From Pseudomonadota bacterium (GTDB lineage: Bacteria > Desulfobacterota > Desulfovibrionia > Desulfovibrionales > Desulfovibrionaceae): a stretch of 64,000 nucleotides of DNA. The stretch lies in assembly GCA_023411815.1 (NCBI GenBank), contig JAEYOJ010000078.1, forward strand, positions 10,139 through 74,138, given 5' to 3'. Under the pieces are notes generated by a model. That model was not told the DNA's origin. It ran no database searches and worked only from the letters and a program-made list of their open reading frames with translations. Positions 27,839 to 36,960 of this stretch are shown piece by piece (position 1 is the first letter of the stretch; each line of letters opens with the position of its first letter). A program made the position numbers and the translations under genes.

Positions 27839-28451
27839 CCACCTGGGCCAAGCCTACATAATCTGCGCCCCGTCCGGCACGGGCAAGTCCACGCTCATCA
27901 GGCGCCTGCTCGCCGACATGCCGGGCTTCGCCTTCTCCGTGTCCTGCACCACGCGCGCTCCCCGCGCCGGCGAGGTCGACGGCCGCGACTACCACTTCGT
28001 CACCCGCGCCGAATTCGAGCACATGCGCGAGCAGGGACGTTTCGCGGAGTGGGCGGAGGTGCACGGTAACTTCTACGGCACCCCCCTGTCCGAGGCGCGG
28101 GCCATCCTGGAAAGCGGCCGGGACATCATCTTCGACATCGACGTGCAGGGCGCCCTGCAGCTCAAGCGGACCATGCCCGACAGCTGCTTCATCTTCCTGC
28201 TGCCTCCCACGCGCCAAGCCCTCGTGGCGCGCCTCTCCGGCCGCGGAACGGACGGCGACGAGGTCATTGCCCGCAGGCTGGCCAATGCACGCGACGAAAT
28301 CCGCCAGGCTCCAAAGTTCCAGTACCTCATCGTCAATGCGGACCTGGAGCAGGCCTACGCCGAACTGCGGGCCGTGGTCGTGGCCCAGAAGCTGGCCCCG
28401 GAGCGCAATCCGGGGCTCGTGGAATCCATTCTCGCAGGCTGGTCCGACTAG
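27828..28451 (+). CDS. gmk: Guanylate kinase
   Basis: A 207-residue kinase that phosphorylates GMP to GDP. The P-loop APSGTGKS is at residues 14-21. The GMP-binding segment SCTTRAPRAGEVDGRDYHFV and the IDVQGALQLK strand are typical, as is the C-terminal NADLEQAYAELRAVV. ATG 27828 has GAGG immediately upstream and overlaps the end of the RemA-like gene. The stop codon shares one base with the GTG start of pyrF. Confidence 0.97.
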   Translation: MTSSHLGQAYIICAPSGTGKSTLIRRLLADMPGFAFSVSCTTRAPRAGEVDGRDYHFVTRAEFEHMREQGRFAEWAEVHGNFYGTPLSEARAILESGRDIIFDIDVQGALQLKRTMPDSCFIFLLPPTRQALVARLSGRGTDGDEVIARRLANARDEIRQAPKFQYLIVNADLEQAYAELRAVVVAQKLAPERNPGLVESILAGWSD

Positions 28452-29209
28452 TGGCGGAACTCATCATAGCCCTGGATTACCCGCACGCCGAGCAGGCCTT
28501 GTCCATGGCACGGGCCGTGCGCGGCAAGGCCGCCTGGGTCAAGATCGGCCTGGAGCTGTTCACCGCCGCCGGGCCGCGCGTGGTCACGGACATGAAGGAG
28601 CTTGGGCTCAAGGTCTTCCTGGACCTCAAGTTTCACGACATTCCCAATACAGTGCTCGGCGCGGTGCGTTCCGCAGCCGCTCTCGGGGCGGACATGCTCA
28701 CCCTGCACGCCTCAGGCGGCCGGGCCATGCTGGAGGCGGCTCGCGAGGCGAGCCTGGCTTCGCCGCAGGCTCCCCTGCTCTTCGCCGTGACCGTGCTCAC
28801 GAGCATGTCGGCCGAGGACACGGCCCTGCTCGGCAGAAGCGACGTGCCGGAGCTGGTGCGCGACCTGGCCCGCGCGAGCGCACAGGTCGGCCTGGACGGC
28901 GTGGTCTGCTCGGCGCAGGAGGCCAGGCTTGTCAAGGATGACTCCCGAGGGAGGCTGGCCTGCTTGACCCCCGGCATCCGCCTGACCGCCTCGACCGGCG
29001 GTCAGGGCGCGGACGACCAGAAGCGTGTGGCCAACCCGGCCTTCGCCGTATCTCAAGGTTCCGACTACCTGGTCGTCGGCCGCCCGATCACCGCCTCGCC
29101 GGACCCGGCCGCGGCGATCCAGGCCTTCCTGCATGCCATGGCCGACACCGGACCCGCCAAGGCTCGCCCGCTACAGGACAATCCAAAGGACGAGGCATGG
29201 AACGGATAA
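28451..29209 (+). CDS. pyrF: Orotidine 5'-phosphate decarboxylase
   Basis: A 252-residue TIM-barrel enzyme that makes UMP from OMP, the last step of pyrimidine synthesis. The active-site motif DLKFHDIPNT is at about residues 58-67, and the phosphate-binding loop VVGRPIT near 220. It starts with GTG that overlaps the gmk stop by one base, and its end overlaps the following TPR gene by 13 bases, so it is embedded in a tightly coupled operon. The C-terminal 20 residues after the barrel are probably not structured. Confidence 0.96.
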   Translation: MAELIIALDYPHAEQALSMARAVRGKAAWVKIGLELFTAAGPRVVTDMKELGLKVFLDLKFHDIPNTVLGAVRSAAALGADMLTLHASGGRAMLEAAREASLASPQAPLLFAVTVLTSMSAEDTALLGRSDVPELVRDLARASAQVGLDGVVCSAQEARLVKDDSRGRLACLTPGIRLTASTGGQGADDQKRVANPAFAVSQGSDYLVVGRPITASPDPAAAIQAFLHAMADTGPAKARPLQDNPKDEAWNG

Positions 29210-30072
29210 AAGGGATATTCTCCACCCAGGTCCGAGAGGGGACCAGCACCGGCAGCACCACGCGGCAGGTCATCCGCAAGCAGTACTGGGGCGCGCTGGA
29301 GCTCGACGGTGACATAGTCGAGGTGCAGCCCCTCAATGCGAACTATGTGCCTTCGGGCCCCAAGAAACAGGTGAGCAAGGATCAGTTCCTGGCGAGCTTC
29401 AACGCAGAGCCCGAGTTCTACGTTTCCACGGTCCTGCCGCGCATGCGCGAGTTGGAAAAAAACATCCAGCGCGGCGAGGCGCACCGCAAAAGTGGCGAAT
29501 CCTACAGCGCCGAGTTCGAGTTCAATTCCGCGCTCAGGGTGGACGAGGATAACGTGCGGGCCACCTTTGGCCTGGGGCTCACTTACATGGATCGCGGCGA
29601 CACGCTCAAGGCGGAGGACATCCTCGGACGCCTGGTGAACCTCGAGGCAGCCTTCGATGCCCGGCACAAGCATCTGTTCAACGAGTTCGGCATCAACCTG
29701 CGTAAGAACCACATGTTCGGCCAGGCCCTGGATTATTACGAGCGCGCCATGGAGCTGAGCAGCCAAGACGATCACCTGCTCGTTAACATCGCCCGCCTGC
29801 ACTTCGAGCGGGGAGACATCCGCAAGTGCATCCTGCACCTCAAGGAGGCCCTCGACCTCAATCCCGATCAGGACGAAGCCAAGCAGTTCTGGTCCTTTCT
29901 GCAGCGCCGTGGGCAGTTGGACAGCCCGCTCAAGGACATGGATCTGGACAAGGAGCTTGCCAAGCTCAAGGCGGAGCGCACTCAACGCATCGAAAGCAGA
30001 CGGCAAAAACGCAAGCAAAATGCTGTCGTCGATAGCATCGACATCAAGGTCTACAAGGACGACCTGGCATAA
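29197..30072 (+). CDS. TPR-repeat protein downstream of pyrF
   Basis: A 291-residue soluble protein with no signal peptide. The first 80 residues contain a conserved beta-rich start (IFSTQVREGTSTGSTTRQVIRKQYWG) and then at least three TPR units between about 95 and 240, followed by a Lys/Arg-rich helix and a short acidic end. I recognise it as a conserved Desulfovibrio-type TPR protein without a known function. It overlaps pyrF by 13 bases. A gap of 230 bases without recognisable features separates it from recJ. Confidence 0.82.
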   Translation: MERIKGIFSTQVREGTSTGSTTRQVIRKQYWGALELDGDIVEVQPLNANYVPSGPKKQVSKDQFLASFNAEPEFYVSTVLPRMRELEKNIQRGEAHRKSGESYSAEFEFNSALRVDEDNVRATFGLGLTYMDRGDTLKAEDILGRLVNLEAAFDARHKHLFNEFGINLRKNHMFGQALDYYERAMELSSQDDHLLVNIARLHFERGDIRKCILHLKEALDLNPDQDEAKQFWSFLQRRGQLDSPLKDMDLDKELAKLKAERTQRIESRRQKRKQNAVVDSIDIKVYKDDLA

Positions 30073-30302
30073 CGGCGACCATGCGCCCGTGTAATCGAAA
30101 TACGCCGCATGCGGTCCGGGCGATTCATTCGCCGACCTCCTGGCCTATTCCGCGGCCATGGGCTACTATCGGGGAAGAGTGACGCCGGAGAGGCGAGCCG
30201 CGGCAAAGAGCCATAAAGGCATGTCCCGCGTCCCGGCATGACACGGGAACCGCTGGCAGACGTTGTCTCCCGCCAGACAGAGCCTCCCCAGGAAACATTT
30301 AC

Positions 30303-32027
30303 ATGAGCAGCACAGGATCACTTCCCTCCTCCCAGGAACGCCGCTGGGTCTTCCGCCATTCCGGACAGGCCCCGGCCGAGACCGAAAACTGGGCTCACGA
30401 ACTCGGCGTATCTCCGCTTCTGGCCGCCATGCTTTGGCAACGCGGCCTGCGCACCCTGCGCGACATGGACGTGTTCCTGAGTCCCGGCCTGCGCCATCTC
30501 GCCAACCCCTGCGAATTCCCCGGCCTGGAAGATGCGGCACGCGTGCTGGCCCAAGGCTTGGAGCAGGGCCTGCCCATGGCCGTGTGGGGCGACTACGACG
30601 TGGACGGAGTCACGGCCACGGCGCTGGTCAAGGATGTGCTGGCCCGCCGGGGCCATGCCGTGCGCGCCTACCTGCCGAACCGCATGGAGGAAGGCTACGG
30701 CCTGAATCTGCAAGGCCTCGAGCAGCTCGCGGCCGAGGGCATTCGGTTGCTGCTCACCGTGGACTGCGGCATCACCAGCACGGCCGAGATAGCCCGAGCC
30801 CGCGAGCTGGGCATGACCGTGGTCGTCACGGACCACCACTTGCCGGGCGGCGAATTGCCCGCTGCTCAGGGCCTGTGCAACCCGCGTCTGGCTCCTTGCC
30901 CTTGCGAATCCCTGGCGGGCGTGGGCGTGGCCTTCCTGCTCATGGCCGCGGTCAACCGGCTTCTGCCGGGCACTCCCTGCGACATGCGCGAGGTGCTCGA
31001 CCTCGTGGCCCTGGGCACCCTGGCCGACGTGGTTGACCTGAACGGACAGAACCGCATCCTGGTCAAGAACGGCCTGCTGCTCATCGCCGAGGGGCGCAGG
31101 CCGGGCATCTTCGCCCTCAAGGAAGCCGCCGGCTACAACCCCACGGCGGCCATGGGCGCGGGACAGGTGGTCTTCGGCCTCGCTCCGCGCATCAACGCCG
31201 CCGGCCGTCTCGGCCAGGCCGACCTCGCCCTTGATCTGCTGATGGCGCCGGACCGCGAGACCGCCAGGCCCCTGGCCGCCGAGCTCGACGCCATGAACAG
31301 CGAACGCAAGCGCGAGGAGGAACGCATCACGGCCGAGGCCCAGGCCCAGGCGGAGACGCAGCTGCACCGCGCCGGTTTGGTGCTCTCCTCGCCTGGCTGG
31401 CACCACGGAGTCATCGGCATCGTGGCCTCGCGCATGGTCGAGGCCTTCTACCGGCCCGTGCTCATCCTGAGCGAGGAGGACGGCCTGCTCAAGGGCTCGG
31501 GACGCAGCATCGACGAGTTCGACCTGCACCAGGGCCTGTGCGCGTGCGCCGATCTGCTGACCGGCTTCGGCGGCCACCGCCAGGCGGCCGGGCTCAAACT
31601 GCGTACCTCGGAACTGGAAGCCCTGCGCGAGGCCTTCGATCTTGCCGTGCGCGCCCAGGTCGGCGACACGCCGCTTGCGCCGCGCATGAAGCTGGACGGC
31701 CTGCTGGCCTTCGGGCTCGTCAATCAGCGCCTGCTGCGCGAACTAGAGCTTCTGCAGCCCTTCGGCATGGGCAACCCGGAACCGGTCTTCCTTCACTCCG
31801 GAGCCATGGTCCGCGCGCACCGCATCTTCGCCGGAAAGCACGTCAGCCTGGACCTGCGCGACGAGGCTTCGGGCGTGACGCTCAAAGCCAAGGCCTGGCG
31901 CCAGGCCGAGAGCCTGCCCACTGAAGTCCTGGGGAAACCCATCAGCCTGGCCTTTACGCCCAAGGTCAATTCCTACAACGGCCTGGACCAGATAGAGCTG
32001 CACATCAAGGATTGGAAGCCGGCCTGA
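30303..32027 (+). CDS. recJ: Single-stranded-DNA-specific exonuclease RecJ
   Basis: A 574-residue 5'-3' exonuclease of the DHH superfamily used in recombination and mismatch repair. The metal-binding motifs are visible: DYDVDGVTA at about 97-105, VDCGI near 153 and the DHH at 177-179, with the DHHA1-domain GGHRQAAG near 420 and the RecJ OB domain at the C-terminus. ATG 30303 has AGGAA about 9 bases upstream. It ends before a 387-base gap with palindromes but no gene. Confidence 0.95.
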   Translation: MSSTGSLPSSQERRWVFRHSGQAPAETENWAHELGVSPLLAAMLWQRGLRTLRDMDVFLSPGLRHLANPCEFPGLEDAARVLAQGLEQGLPMAVWGDYDVDGVTATALVKDVLARRGHAVRAYLPNRMEEGYGLNLQGLEQLAAEGIRLLLTVDCGITSTAEIARARELGMTVVVTDHHLPGGELPAAQGLCNPRLAPCPCESLAGVGVAFLLMAAVNRLLPGTPCDMREVLDLVALGTLADVVDLNGQNRILVKNGLLLIAEGRRPGIFALKEAAGYNPTAAMGAGQVVFGLAPRINAAGRLGQADLALDLLMAPDRETARPLAAELDAMNSERKREEERITAEAQAQAETQLHRAGLVLSSPGWHHGVIGIVASRMVEAFYRPVLILSEEDGLLKGSGRSIDEFDLHQGLCACADLLTGFGGHRQAAGLKLRTSELEALREAFDLAVRAQVGDTPLAPRMKLDGLLAFGLVNQRLLRELELLQPFGMGNPEPVFLHSGAMVRAHRIFAGKHVSLDLRDEASGVTLKAKAWRQAESLPTEVLGKPISLAFTPKVNSYNGLDQIELHIKDWKPA

Positions 32028-32414
32028 CAGGGCGGCAGATAGTTCCTCCCCGCATTCCTTCGCACACGCCTTCCGGCTCCGCAGGCCGGATAAGCCGTCA
32101 CTGCTCCGTACAGACGCGGAACCCTGGTTCCTTATCCTCGCCGACCAAGCCGGTATGCGCGGCGTGAACCATGCTCTCAGGCAACTCTTCCAACTGCTTG
32201 CATCCATTGAGCTTGCTTCGGAGCCGTCACTCACCGATGTCAGCCGCACATGTGCGGTTATGTGATCTCCCCGCTTGGCGACTCTCCCTGAGACAGTGAT
32301 TGACGCACGATATTTGCGCACCCCGGTCCGCACCTTGCATATTTTTTCCCGTCAGGATACTGGCTGAACATCCCGTCAGCAGTTCATAGAACCGTAACCA
32401 GCACAGGATACGCC
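32028..32414. other. Gap between recJ and the SH3 protein gene
   Basis: No gene was recognised in these 387 bases. The stretch contains a CCGGC-N7-GCCGG hairpin just after recJ, the palindrome GGAACC-CT-GGTTCC near 32121, the sequence AGCCGTCACT twice, and a perfect 14-bp palindrome CCGCACATGTGCGG at 32244-32257. Near the right end CCCGTCAG occurs twice. These could include the promoter and operators of the SH3 gene. Confidence 0.5.
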
Positions 32415-33086
32415 ATGGCAGCCGTGCATCGTCTCGCTTTCGCGCTCGTATTCTCTTTATCGCTATTCGCCGCAAGCCCCGCGTGGTCCGCCTACTACGT
32501 AACGGATGAACACGAGTTCACCCTGCGCACGGGTCCGGACACGACGCACAAGATCATCCAGATGCTGCCCACGGGCTCTCCGCTTGAATTGCTCGAGGAG
32601 GGGGACGAGTGGGCCAGGGTCCGCACGGACAAGGGGCGTGAAGGCTGGGTGGCCAAGCGTTTCGTCACTCAGGAGAAGCCCAGGGCAGTGGTCCTCGACG
32701 AGATGCGCAAGCGGTTTGCCCAACTCCAGGAGGAATCCAAGACGGCTCAGGAGCAGGCAAACGTGCTCGGAGCGGAAAACAAGGATCTTCAGGGCAGGCT
32801 GGACAGCGCCAAGGCCGAACTGGACCGCGTCAGCAAGGACTATGAGGCTCTGCGCTCGGAATCTGGCGAGGTCATCGAACTGAAGCAGCAGTACCAGGCG
32901 GCTTCGGTCAGTCTGGAGAGCATCTCGGCCCTGGTGGCCAAGCTGAGCTCCGAGAATCTATCCCTTGCCGGCACCGAAAGCCTGAACTGGTTCCTGGCCG
33001 GGGCTGCCGCAGTGATCATACCGTGGCTCCTGGGCACTCTCGTGGGTCGCTTCGGCGGCAAGCGCAAGCAGCGCATATCATTTTAG
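32415..33086 (+). CDS. SH3-domain and membrane-anchor protein (TIGR04211-like)
   Basis: A 223-residue envelope protein. A signal peptide ends near residue 26 (AWSA), then a bacterial SH3 domain follows (FTLRTGPDTTHKIIQML to EGWVAKRFV, about residues 35-90). A coiled coil of about 100 residues comes next, then a C-terminal membrane segment (about 194-213) and a short basic tail. This order matches the TIGR04211 SH3-and-anchor family, probably periplasmic and anchored in the inner membrane. No ribosome binding site of note, apart from AGGA about 9 bases upstream of the ATG. A bidirectional terminator separates it from lipA. Confidence 0.85.
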   Translation: MAAVHRLAFALVFSLSLFAASPAWSAYYVTDEHEFTLRTGPDTTHKIIQMLPTGSPLELLEEGDEWARVRTDKGREGWVAKRFVTQEKPRAVVLDEMRKRFAQLQEESKTAQEQANVLGAENKDLQGRLDSAKAELDRVSKDYEALRSESGEVIELKQQYQAASVSLESISALVAKLSSENLSLAGTESLNWFLAGAAAVIIPWLLGTLVGRFGGKRKQRISF

Positions 33087-33209
33087 AGGCAGTTCCTGAC
33101 GTCCGGCAAGGCTTACTCCCCGACCATGATTCAGGGAAAGCCGCAGCTTCGACGGCTCAGCGCACTCGCCGATTCGCCAAGTACTCGAGCCGTTCCGTTG
33201 GCATAGGAA

Positions 33210-33239
33210 AAGGCCCGGCAGAATCGACTGCCGGGCCTT
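33210..33239. terminator. Bidirectional terminator between the SH3 gene and lipA
   Basis: A perfect 12-bp stem AAGGCCCGGCAG / CTGCCGGGCCTT with a 6-base loop lies between convergent genes. On the reverse strand it is followed by TTTTCC, which suits the end of the lipBA cluster; the forward side has a weaker T tract. Confidence 0.8.
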
Positions 33240-33324
33240 CCTTGTCGTCATTGTCCGCGGCTGATCGCAACCCGCAGGGTAATGCCTTTTCCGCCCGTTT
33301 CCATCCCTCGGCCAGGCGTCTGCC

Positions 33325-34242
33325 TCAAGGCAGCGGCGACGGCTGTGCGTCTGGTTTCCGATAGGCGAACAACTCGGCATTGTAGCTGCTGCGCACCAGC
33401 GGGGCGCAGAACATGTGCGGCACGCCCAGGGACCGGCCGTAGGCAGCATACTCCTCGAACGTCTCGGGATGCACGTAACGTTCGACCTCCGGGTGTTTGC
33501 GCGAAGGCCGCATGTACTGGCCCACGGTGACGATGTCGCACTGCGCGGAACGCAGGTCGCGGACGACCTCCCGCACTTCCTCGTCGGTTTCGCCAAGCCC
33601 GACCATGAGACCACTTTTTGTGGAAATCTCCGGAGCCAACGCCTTGGCCGTCCGCAAAAGCTCCAGGCTGCGGCCATACACGGCTTGTGGACGGATGCGG
33701 GAGTAAAGGCCGGACGCGGTCTCCACATTGTGGTTGAGTACGCCGGGCTCGGCGGCCAGGACGGTTTCCAGGGCCTGGCGGTCGCCCAAGAAATCGGGGA
33801 TGAGCACCTCGGTGGAGACCTGCGGATGGTCGGTGCGGATACGCCGCAGCACGGCAGCGAAATGCGCCGCGCCGCCGTCAGGCAAGTCGTCGCGGGTCAC
33901 AGAGGTTATGACCGCGTGCCTGAGTCCCAGGCGGCCGACGGCCTCGGATATGCGCGCCGGCTCGTCATGGTCCACGGGTTCGGGCCTGCCAAGCCCGATG
34001 TTGCAGAAGGCGCAGCCGCGCGTGCACTGTGCGCCGAGAACGAGGAATGTCGCCACCTTGCGCGAGTAGCACTCGAAGATATTGGGGCAGCGGGCCGAGC
34101 GGCACACCGTGTTCAGGGACAGGTCGCCCAGCAGGGCGCCCATGCAGGAAAATCCCTTGCCCCGGGGCAGCTCAATCCTGAGCCAGGGCGGGATGCGCAA
34201 GGGTTTGCGCGAAGCCTCTGACGAACCGCTCGCCGAAGTCAT
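33325..34242 (-). CDS. lipA: Lipoyl synthase
   Basis: A 305-residue radical-SAM enzyme that inserts two sulfurs into octanoylated proteins to make lipoate. The auxiliary cluster cysteines are in CRSARCPNIFEC (47, 52, 58), the radical-SAM cluster in CTRGCAFC (73, 77, 80), and the terminal RSSY motif that ligates the auxiliary cluster is present. ATG 34242 has GAGG 6 bases upstream and lies 71 bases inside lipB, an unusually long overlap, but the conserved PPWLRIELPRG segment requires a start this far upstream. It is the last gene of a four-gene overlapping reverse cluster. Confidence 0.95.
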   Translation of the reverse strand: MTSASGSSEASRKPLRIPPWLRIELPRGKGFSCMGALLGDLSLNTVCRSARCPNIFECYSRKVATFLVLGAQCTRGCAFCNIGLGRPEPVDHDEPARISEAVGRLGLRHAVITSVTRDDLPDGGAAHFAAVLRRIRTDHPQVSTEVLIPDFLGDRQALETVLAAEPGVLNHNVETASGLYSRIRPQAVYGRSLELLRTAKALAPEISTKSGLMVGLGETDEEVREVVRDLRSAQCDIVTVGQYMRPSRKHPEVERYVHPETFEEYAAYGRSLGVPHMFCAPLVRSSYNAELFAYRKPDAQPSPLP

Positions 34243-34825
34243 GCCGTACCTCGTCCATGTCCACCCGCCGGCCCAACTCGCCTTCCATGGAGACGGGCCG
34301 AACACCGGACAGGCCGCAAAGGGTGATGAGATTGAACAGGCTCGTGTCCGCAGCCACGTTCAAGGCCAGACCATGCCAAGTGGTCCAGCGCCGCACGGCA
34401 ATGCCTATGGAGGCGATCTTGCCGCGCTCGGTCCACACGCCCGGCCGGTCGTCGAAACGGCGGGCAGCGATGCCGTAGCCGGCCAGCAGTCCGATGGCCG
34501 TATCCTCCAGAAGGGTCACGAAGCGGCGCACGCCGCCGGGTCGCCTGTCCAGACGCACGATGGGATAAGCCACGAGCTGGCCGGGGAAATGGCAGGTGAT
34601 CTTGCCGCCCCGGGCCGAGCGCACGTAATCGACACCGAGACCGGCCAGGGCCGACGCGGACACGTGCAGATGCTCCTCGCCGCCGTGGCGCCCCACGGTG
34701 ATGACCTTGGGGTGCTCCAGCAGGAACAGCGTCTCTTCCTCGCCGACTGCCACCCGGGACAGCCGTTCGAGTTGCAGGGCCTCGGCCTCCCCGTAGGGAA
34801 CAAGGCCCAGGCCGCGCACGATCAC
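34172..34825 (-). CDS. lipB: Octanoyl-[acyl-carrier-protein]-protein N-octanoyltransferase
   Basis: A 217-residue transferase that moves octanoate from acyl carrier protein to lipoyl domains. Lys136 in GKIASIGI and Cys170 in FNLITLCGL are the expected catalytic pair. The GGKITCHFPGQLVAYPI segment is the family signature, with Ile-Thr-Cys replacing the more usual Thr-Tyr-His. GTG 34825 overlaps the Rsm22-like stop in a GTGA arrangement. lipA overlaps its 3' end by 71 bases. Confidence 0.95.
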   Translation of the reverse strand: MIVRGLGLVPYGEAEALQLERLSRVAVGEEETLFLLEHPKVITVGRHGGEEHLHVSASALAGLGVDYVRSARGGKITCHFPGQLVAYPIVRLDRRPGGVRRFVTLLEDTAIGLLAGYGIAARRFDDRPGVWTERGKIASIGIAVRRWTTWHGLALNVAADTSLFNLITLCGLSGVRPVSMEGELGRRVDMDEVRHDFGERFVRGFAQTLAHPALAQD

Positions 34826-36960
34826 CGGCCGCCCTTGCCGGAGCCGCGACCACGCTTGGGGCCGCGCGGCTTGCGCCCATCACGTTCCCGGGATTCCCGC
34901 TCGTCGCTATCCAGCCTGCTCTTGGCCTTGCGCTCGTCCGGCCGAAGGTCTCGGCGCTGTTCAGGACGCCCATTTGTGTTCCGAGCGCCACGGCGATCAG
35001 CGCCCTCAGTGCGACCGCCCTCCCGCTCGAGCGAACGTCCACCGCGCTCGGCCGGATGGCCGGCGCGCGACCCGTAAGCCTTGTCCGCTTTCTGGCCAGT
35101 CGGCTGGCCATGCCGTTGCGTCGAGGGCTTTCGCTGGTCGGAGTCAGGCTTGCCCTTGCCAAAGCTCTTGGGCTTCTCACCAGACGGCCCGGCGCCACGT
35201 TTCTCGAAGCGGCGACCTTCGGTTTGTCCACGCGGAGCATATCCTCGCTCGGAATGCCCTGCCGCCGCCCTGGGCTTGAACTCGCCCTGTCGCTCCAGGC
35301 CCGCCTTGCGCGGACGTTCAGCCTTGCCCGCATACGGCGAAGCCTCGAAGTCCTCCGGCTTGCCTTGTCGGCCCTTGGGGCCAAGCTTGCCGGAAAACGG
35401 CTTGCCGCTCTTCGGACCGCCGAAGGTTGGCTTTCCTGGCCGATTCTGGCCGGCCCTGGGAGTGCCGGAACGAGGTTGGCCGCCCTTGAACGTGTCAGCT
35501 CCGGTCTTGCCGGCCCAGGGCTTGGCGGTCGTGCCTGCCGGCTCCCGCCGCGGGCCATGGCCTGTCTTGCGGGCACTTTCTCCGCTCTCACGCTCCTCGG
35601 ATTGCCCCGCGCGAAACGCCTGTAGGGCCATGTTGCGCACCTTGAGAATCCCTGGCACCTTCTTCGATTTGGGCGCATGGGTGGACCTGGACAGCTTGCC
35701 TTCCCCGCGCGAGCCGGTGCGAGCCTCCTCGCCAACCTCCGCACGCACCTCCGCGCGCGTGGAGCGACGTGGTTCGGGCAGCGGCTCCAGAGGCAGGATG
35801 ATCGCATCGGTCTTGGCATCGCGCAGCGGTTCCTCGGGCTGCCGGCGTGGACGCCACAGGCAGCCCGAAGGCAGACGCTTGAGTTCGTGCTCGTCGCCGG
35901 CGGCGATCACGAGTCCGGCTTCCGCGCAGCCGTAGCGGCCAGCGCGAAAACCGACCCCGGTCAGCTCGAAAACATCTGAAATCATGCGCACGCCCGACAT
36001 CTCCAAAGGCGAGCGCGCGGCTTCTCCCCGACCGGTGTAGAGAAAGCTCAGCGCCACGCCGCGTCGGCGGAAGCCCACATCCTCGGACATGCGCTGCAGC
36101 CATTGGGGAGCGCCGACCACGCCGAACTGGAAATGGCACCAGGCCTTGCCGGTCGTGCCGGGCATGGGGCATTCGGCTACGTGGGTGCAGGGAGCCAAGG
36201 GCATGAAGCCCTCCTCGGCCAGTTCGGTGCGCAAGGAGGACAGGAGCCGCCCTCCCGTGCGCGTGCCCGGCTCCACCAACAGCATGCGTGCATTTTCGGT
36301 CGTCTGGCGAGCGAGACTCTGAGCCATGCGCTCCTCGCGGCCTTCGCCCGTGCGTGTGGAAAACTCGTTGAGCACATTGGCCGCGATGAGCAGATCGGCC
36401 CGCGCGGGCAGTCGCGCGCCCATGGCCCCTTGTACCAATTCAATGCGCCAAGGCGTGTCCTGGCCCACCAAGGCGCGAAAGAGGTTCAGCCCCACGCGCA
36501 TGGGCTGTGCGGCGCGGTCCAGGCAGAAGAAGCGCAGCTTGCGCTGGCGCAGCTCGGGCTTGGCAATCCACAATGCCTGCACGGCGGTAAGCGGGCCGGA
36601 ACCGAGATCCACGCAGACCGCATTGTCGGGCAGGTCCAACTCCAGGCCGGACATCAGCCGCGTAAGCCGATAAAGGTTCCAGGGCAGAAAGAAAGCCACG
36701 TACGCAGCCAAGCTGGCTGCGTCACTCATGTATTTCGGCGCGAAGCCTTGTGCCCGCTCGTCGGTCAACTCGTGCGACAGACGGCGGATGCTGAACGGCA
36801 GCTCGCGGCGGTGCTTGGGCTTCAGGTCCAGGACCTTGGCCGCGATCAGGCCGTAGCCCTCCAGCAGCCGGGCGGCCTCGGCCGTCAACGGGGGGAAAAG
36901 GCAGGCGGCGGGCCGGTGCGGGCTATCCGCGGAACGGGAGTCATGCGTTTCAGGGCACAT
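34822..36960 (-). CDS. Rsm22-like rRNA methyltransferase with a long basic low-complexity tail
   Basis: A 712-residue protein. Residues about 25-395 resemble the small-ribosomal-subunit Rsm22 family: SAM-binding VCVDLGSGPLTA near 116-125, ANVLNEF near 194-200, and a zinc-like CTHVAECPM with WCHFQF (Cys258, Cys264, Cys275). Mitochondrial Rsm22 and bacterial relatives are thought to methylate rRNA or help assemble the small subunit. The remaining 310 residues are a highly charged, Lys/Arg/Gly/Pro-rich, probably disordered tail ending in KRGRGSGKGGR, which looks like an RNA-binding extension. ATG 36960 overlaps the upstream reactivator gene by 11 bases and the stop overlaps lipB by 4, so all are coupled. 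The tail is the unusual feature. Confidence 0.8.
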   Translation of the reverse strand: MCPETHDSRSADSPHRPAACLFPPLTAEAARLLEGYGLIAAKVLDLKPKHRRELPFSIRRLSHELTDERAQGFAPKYMSDAASLAAYVAFFLPWNLYRLTRLMSGLELDLPDNAVCVDLGSGPLTAVQALWIAKPELRQRKLRFFCLDRAAQPMRVGLNLFRALVGQDTPWRIELVQGAMGARLPARADLLIAANVLNEFSTRTGEGREERMAQSLARQTTENARMLLVEPGTRTGGRLLSSLRTELAEEGFMPLAPCTHVAECPMPGTTGKAWCHFQFGVVGAPQWLQRMSEDVGFRRRGVALSFLYTGRGEAARSPLEMSGVRMISDVFELTGVGFRAGRYGCAEAGLVIAAGDEHELKRLPSGCLWRPRRQPEEPLRDAKTDAIILPLEPLPEPRRSTRAEVRAEVGEEARTGSRGEGKLSRSTHAPKSKKVPGILKVRNMALQAFRAGQSEERESGESARKTGHGPRREPAGTTAKPWAGKTGADTFKGGQPRSGTPRAGQNRPGKPTFGGPKSGKPFSGKLGPKGRQGKPEDFEASPYAGKAERPRKAGLERQGEFKPRAAAGHSERGYAPRGQTEGRRFEKRGAGPSGEKPKSFGKGKPDSDQRKPSTQRHGQPTGQKADKAYGSRAGHPAERGGRSLEREGGRTEGADRRGARNTNGRPEQRRDLRPDERKAKSRLDSDERESRERDGRKPRGPKRGRGSGKGGR

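Noticed and set aside
34239..35819. A long open reverse frame overlapping the Rsm22-like gene and lipB in another phase
   Set aside because: Composition is Arg/Ala/Ser-rich as expected for a shifted frame of GC-rich DNA; the lipB and Rsm22-like frames carry conserved motifs.
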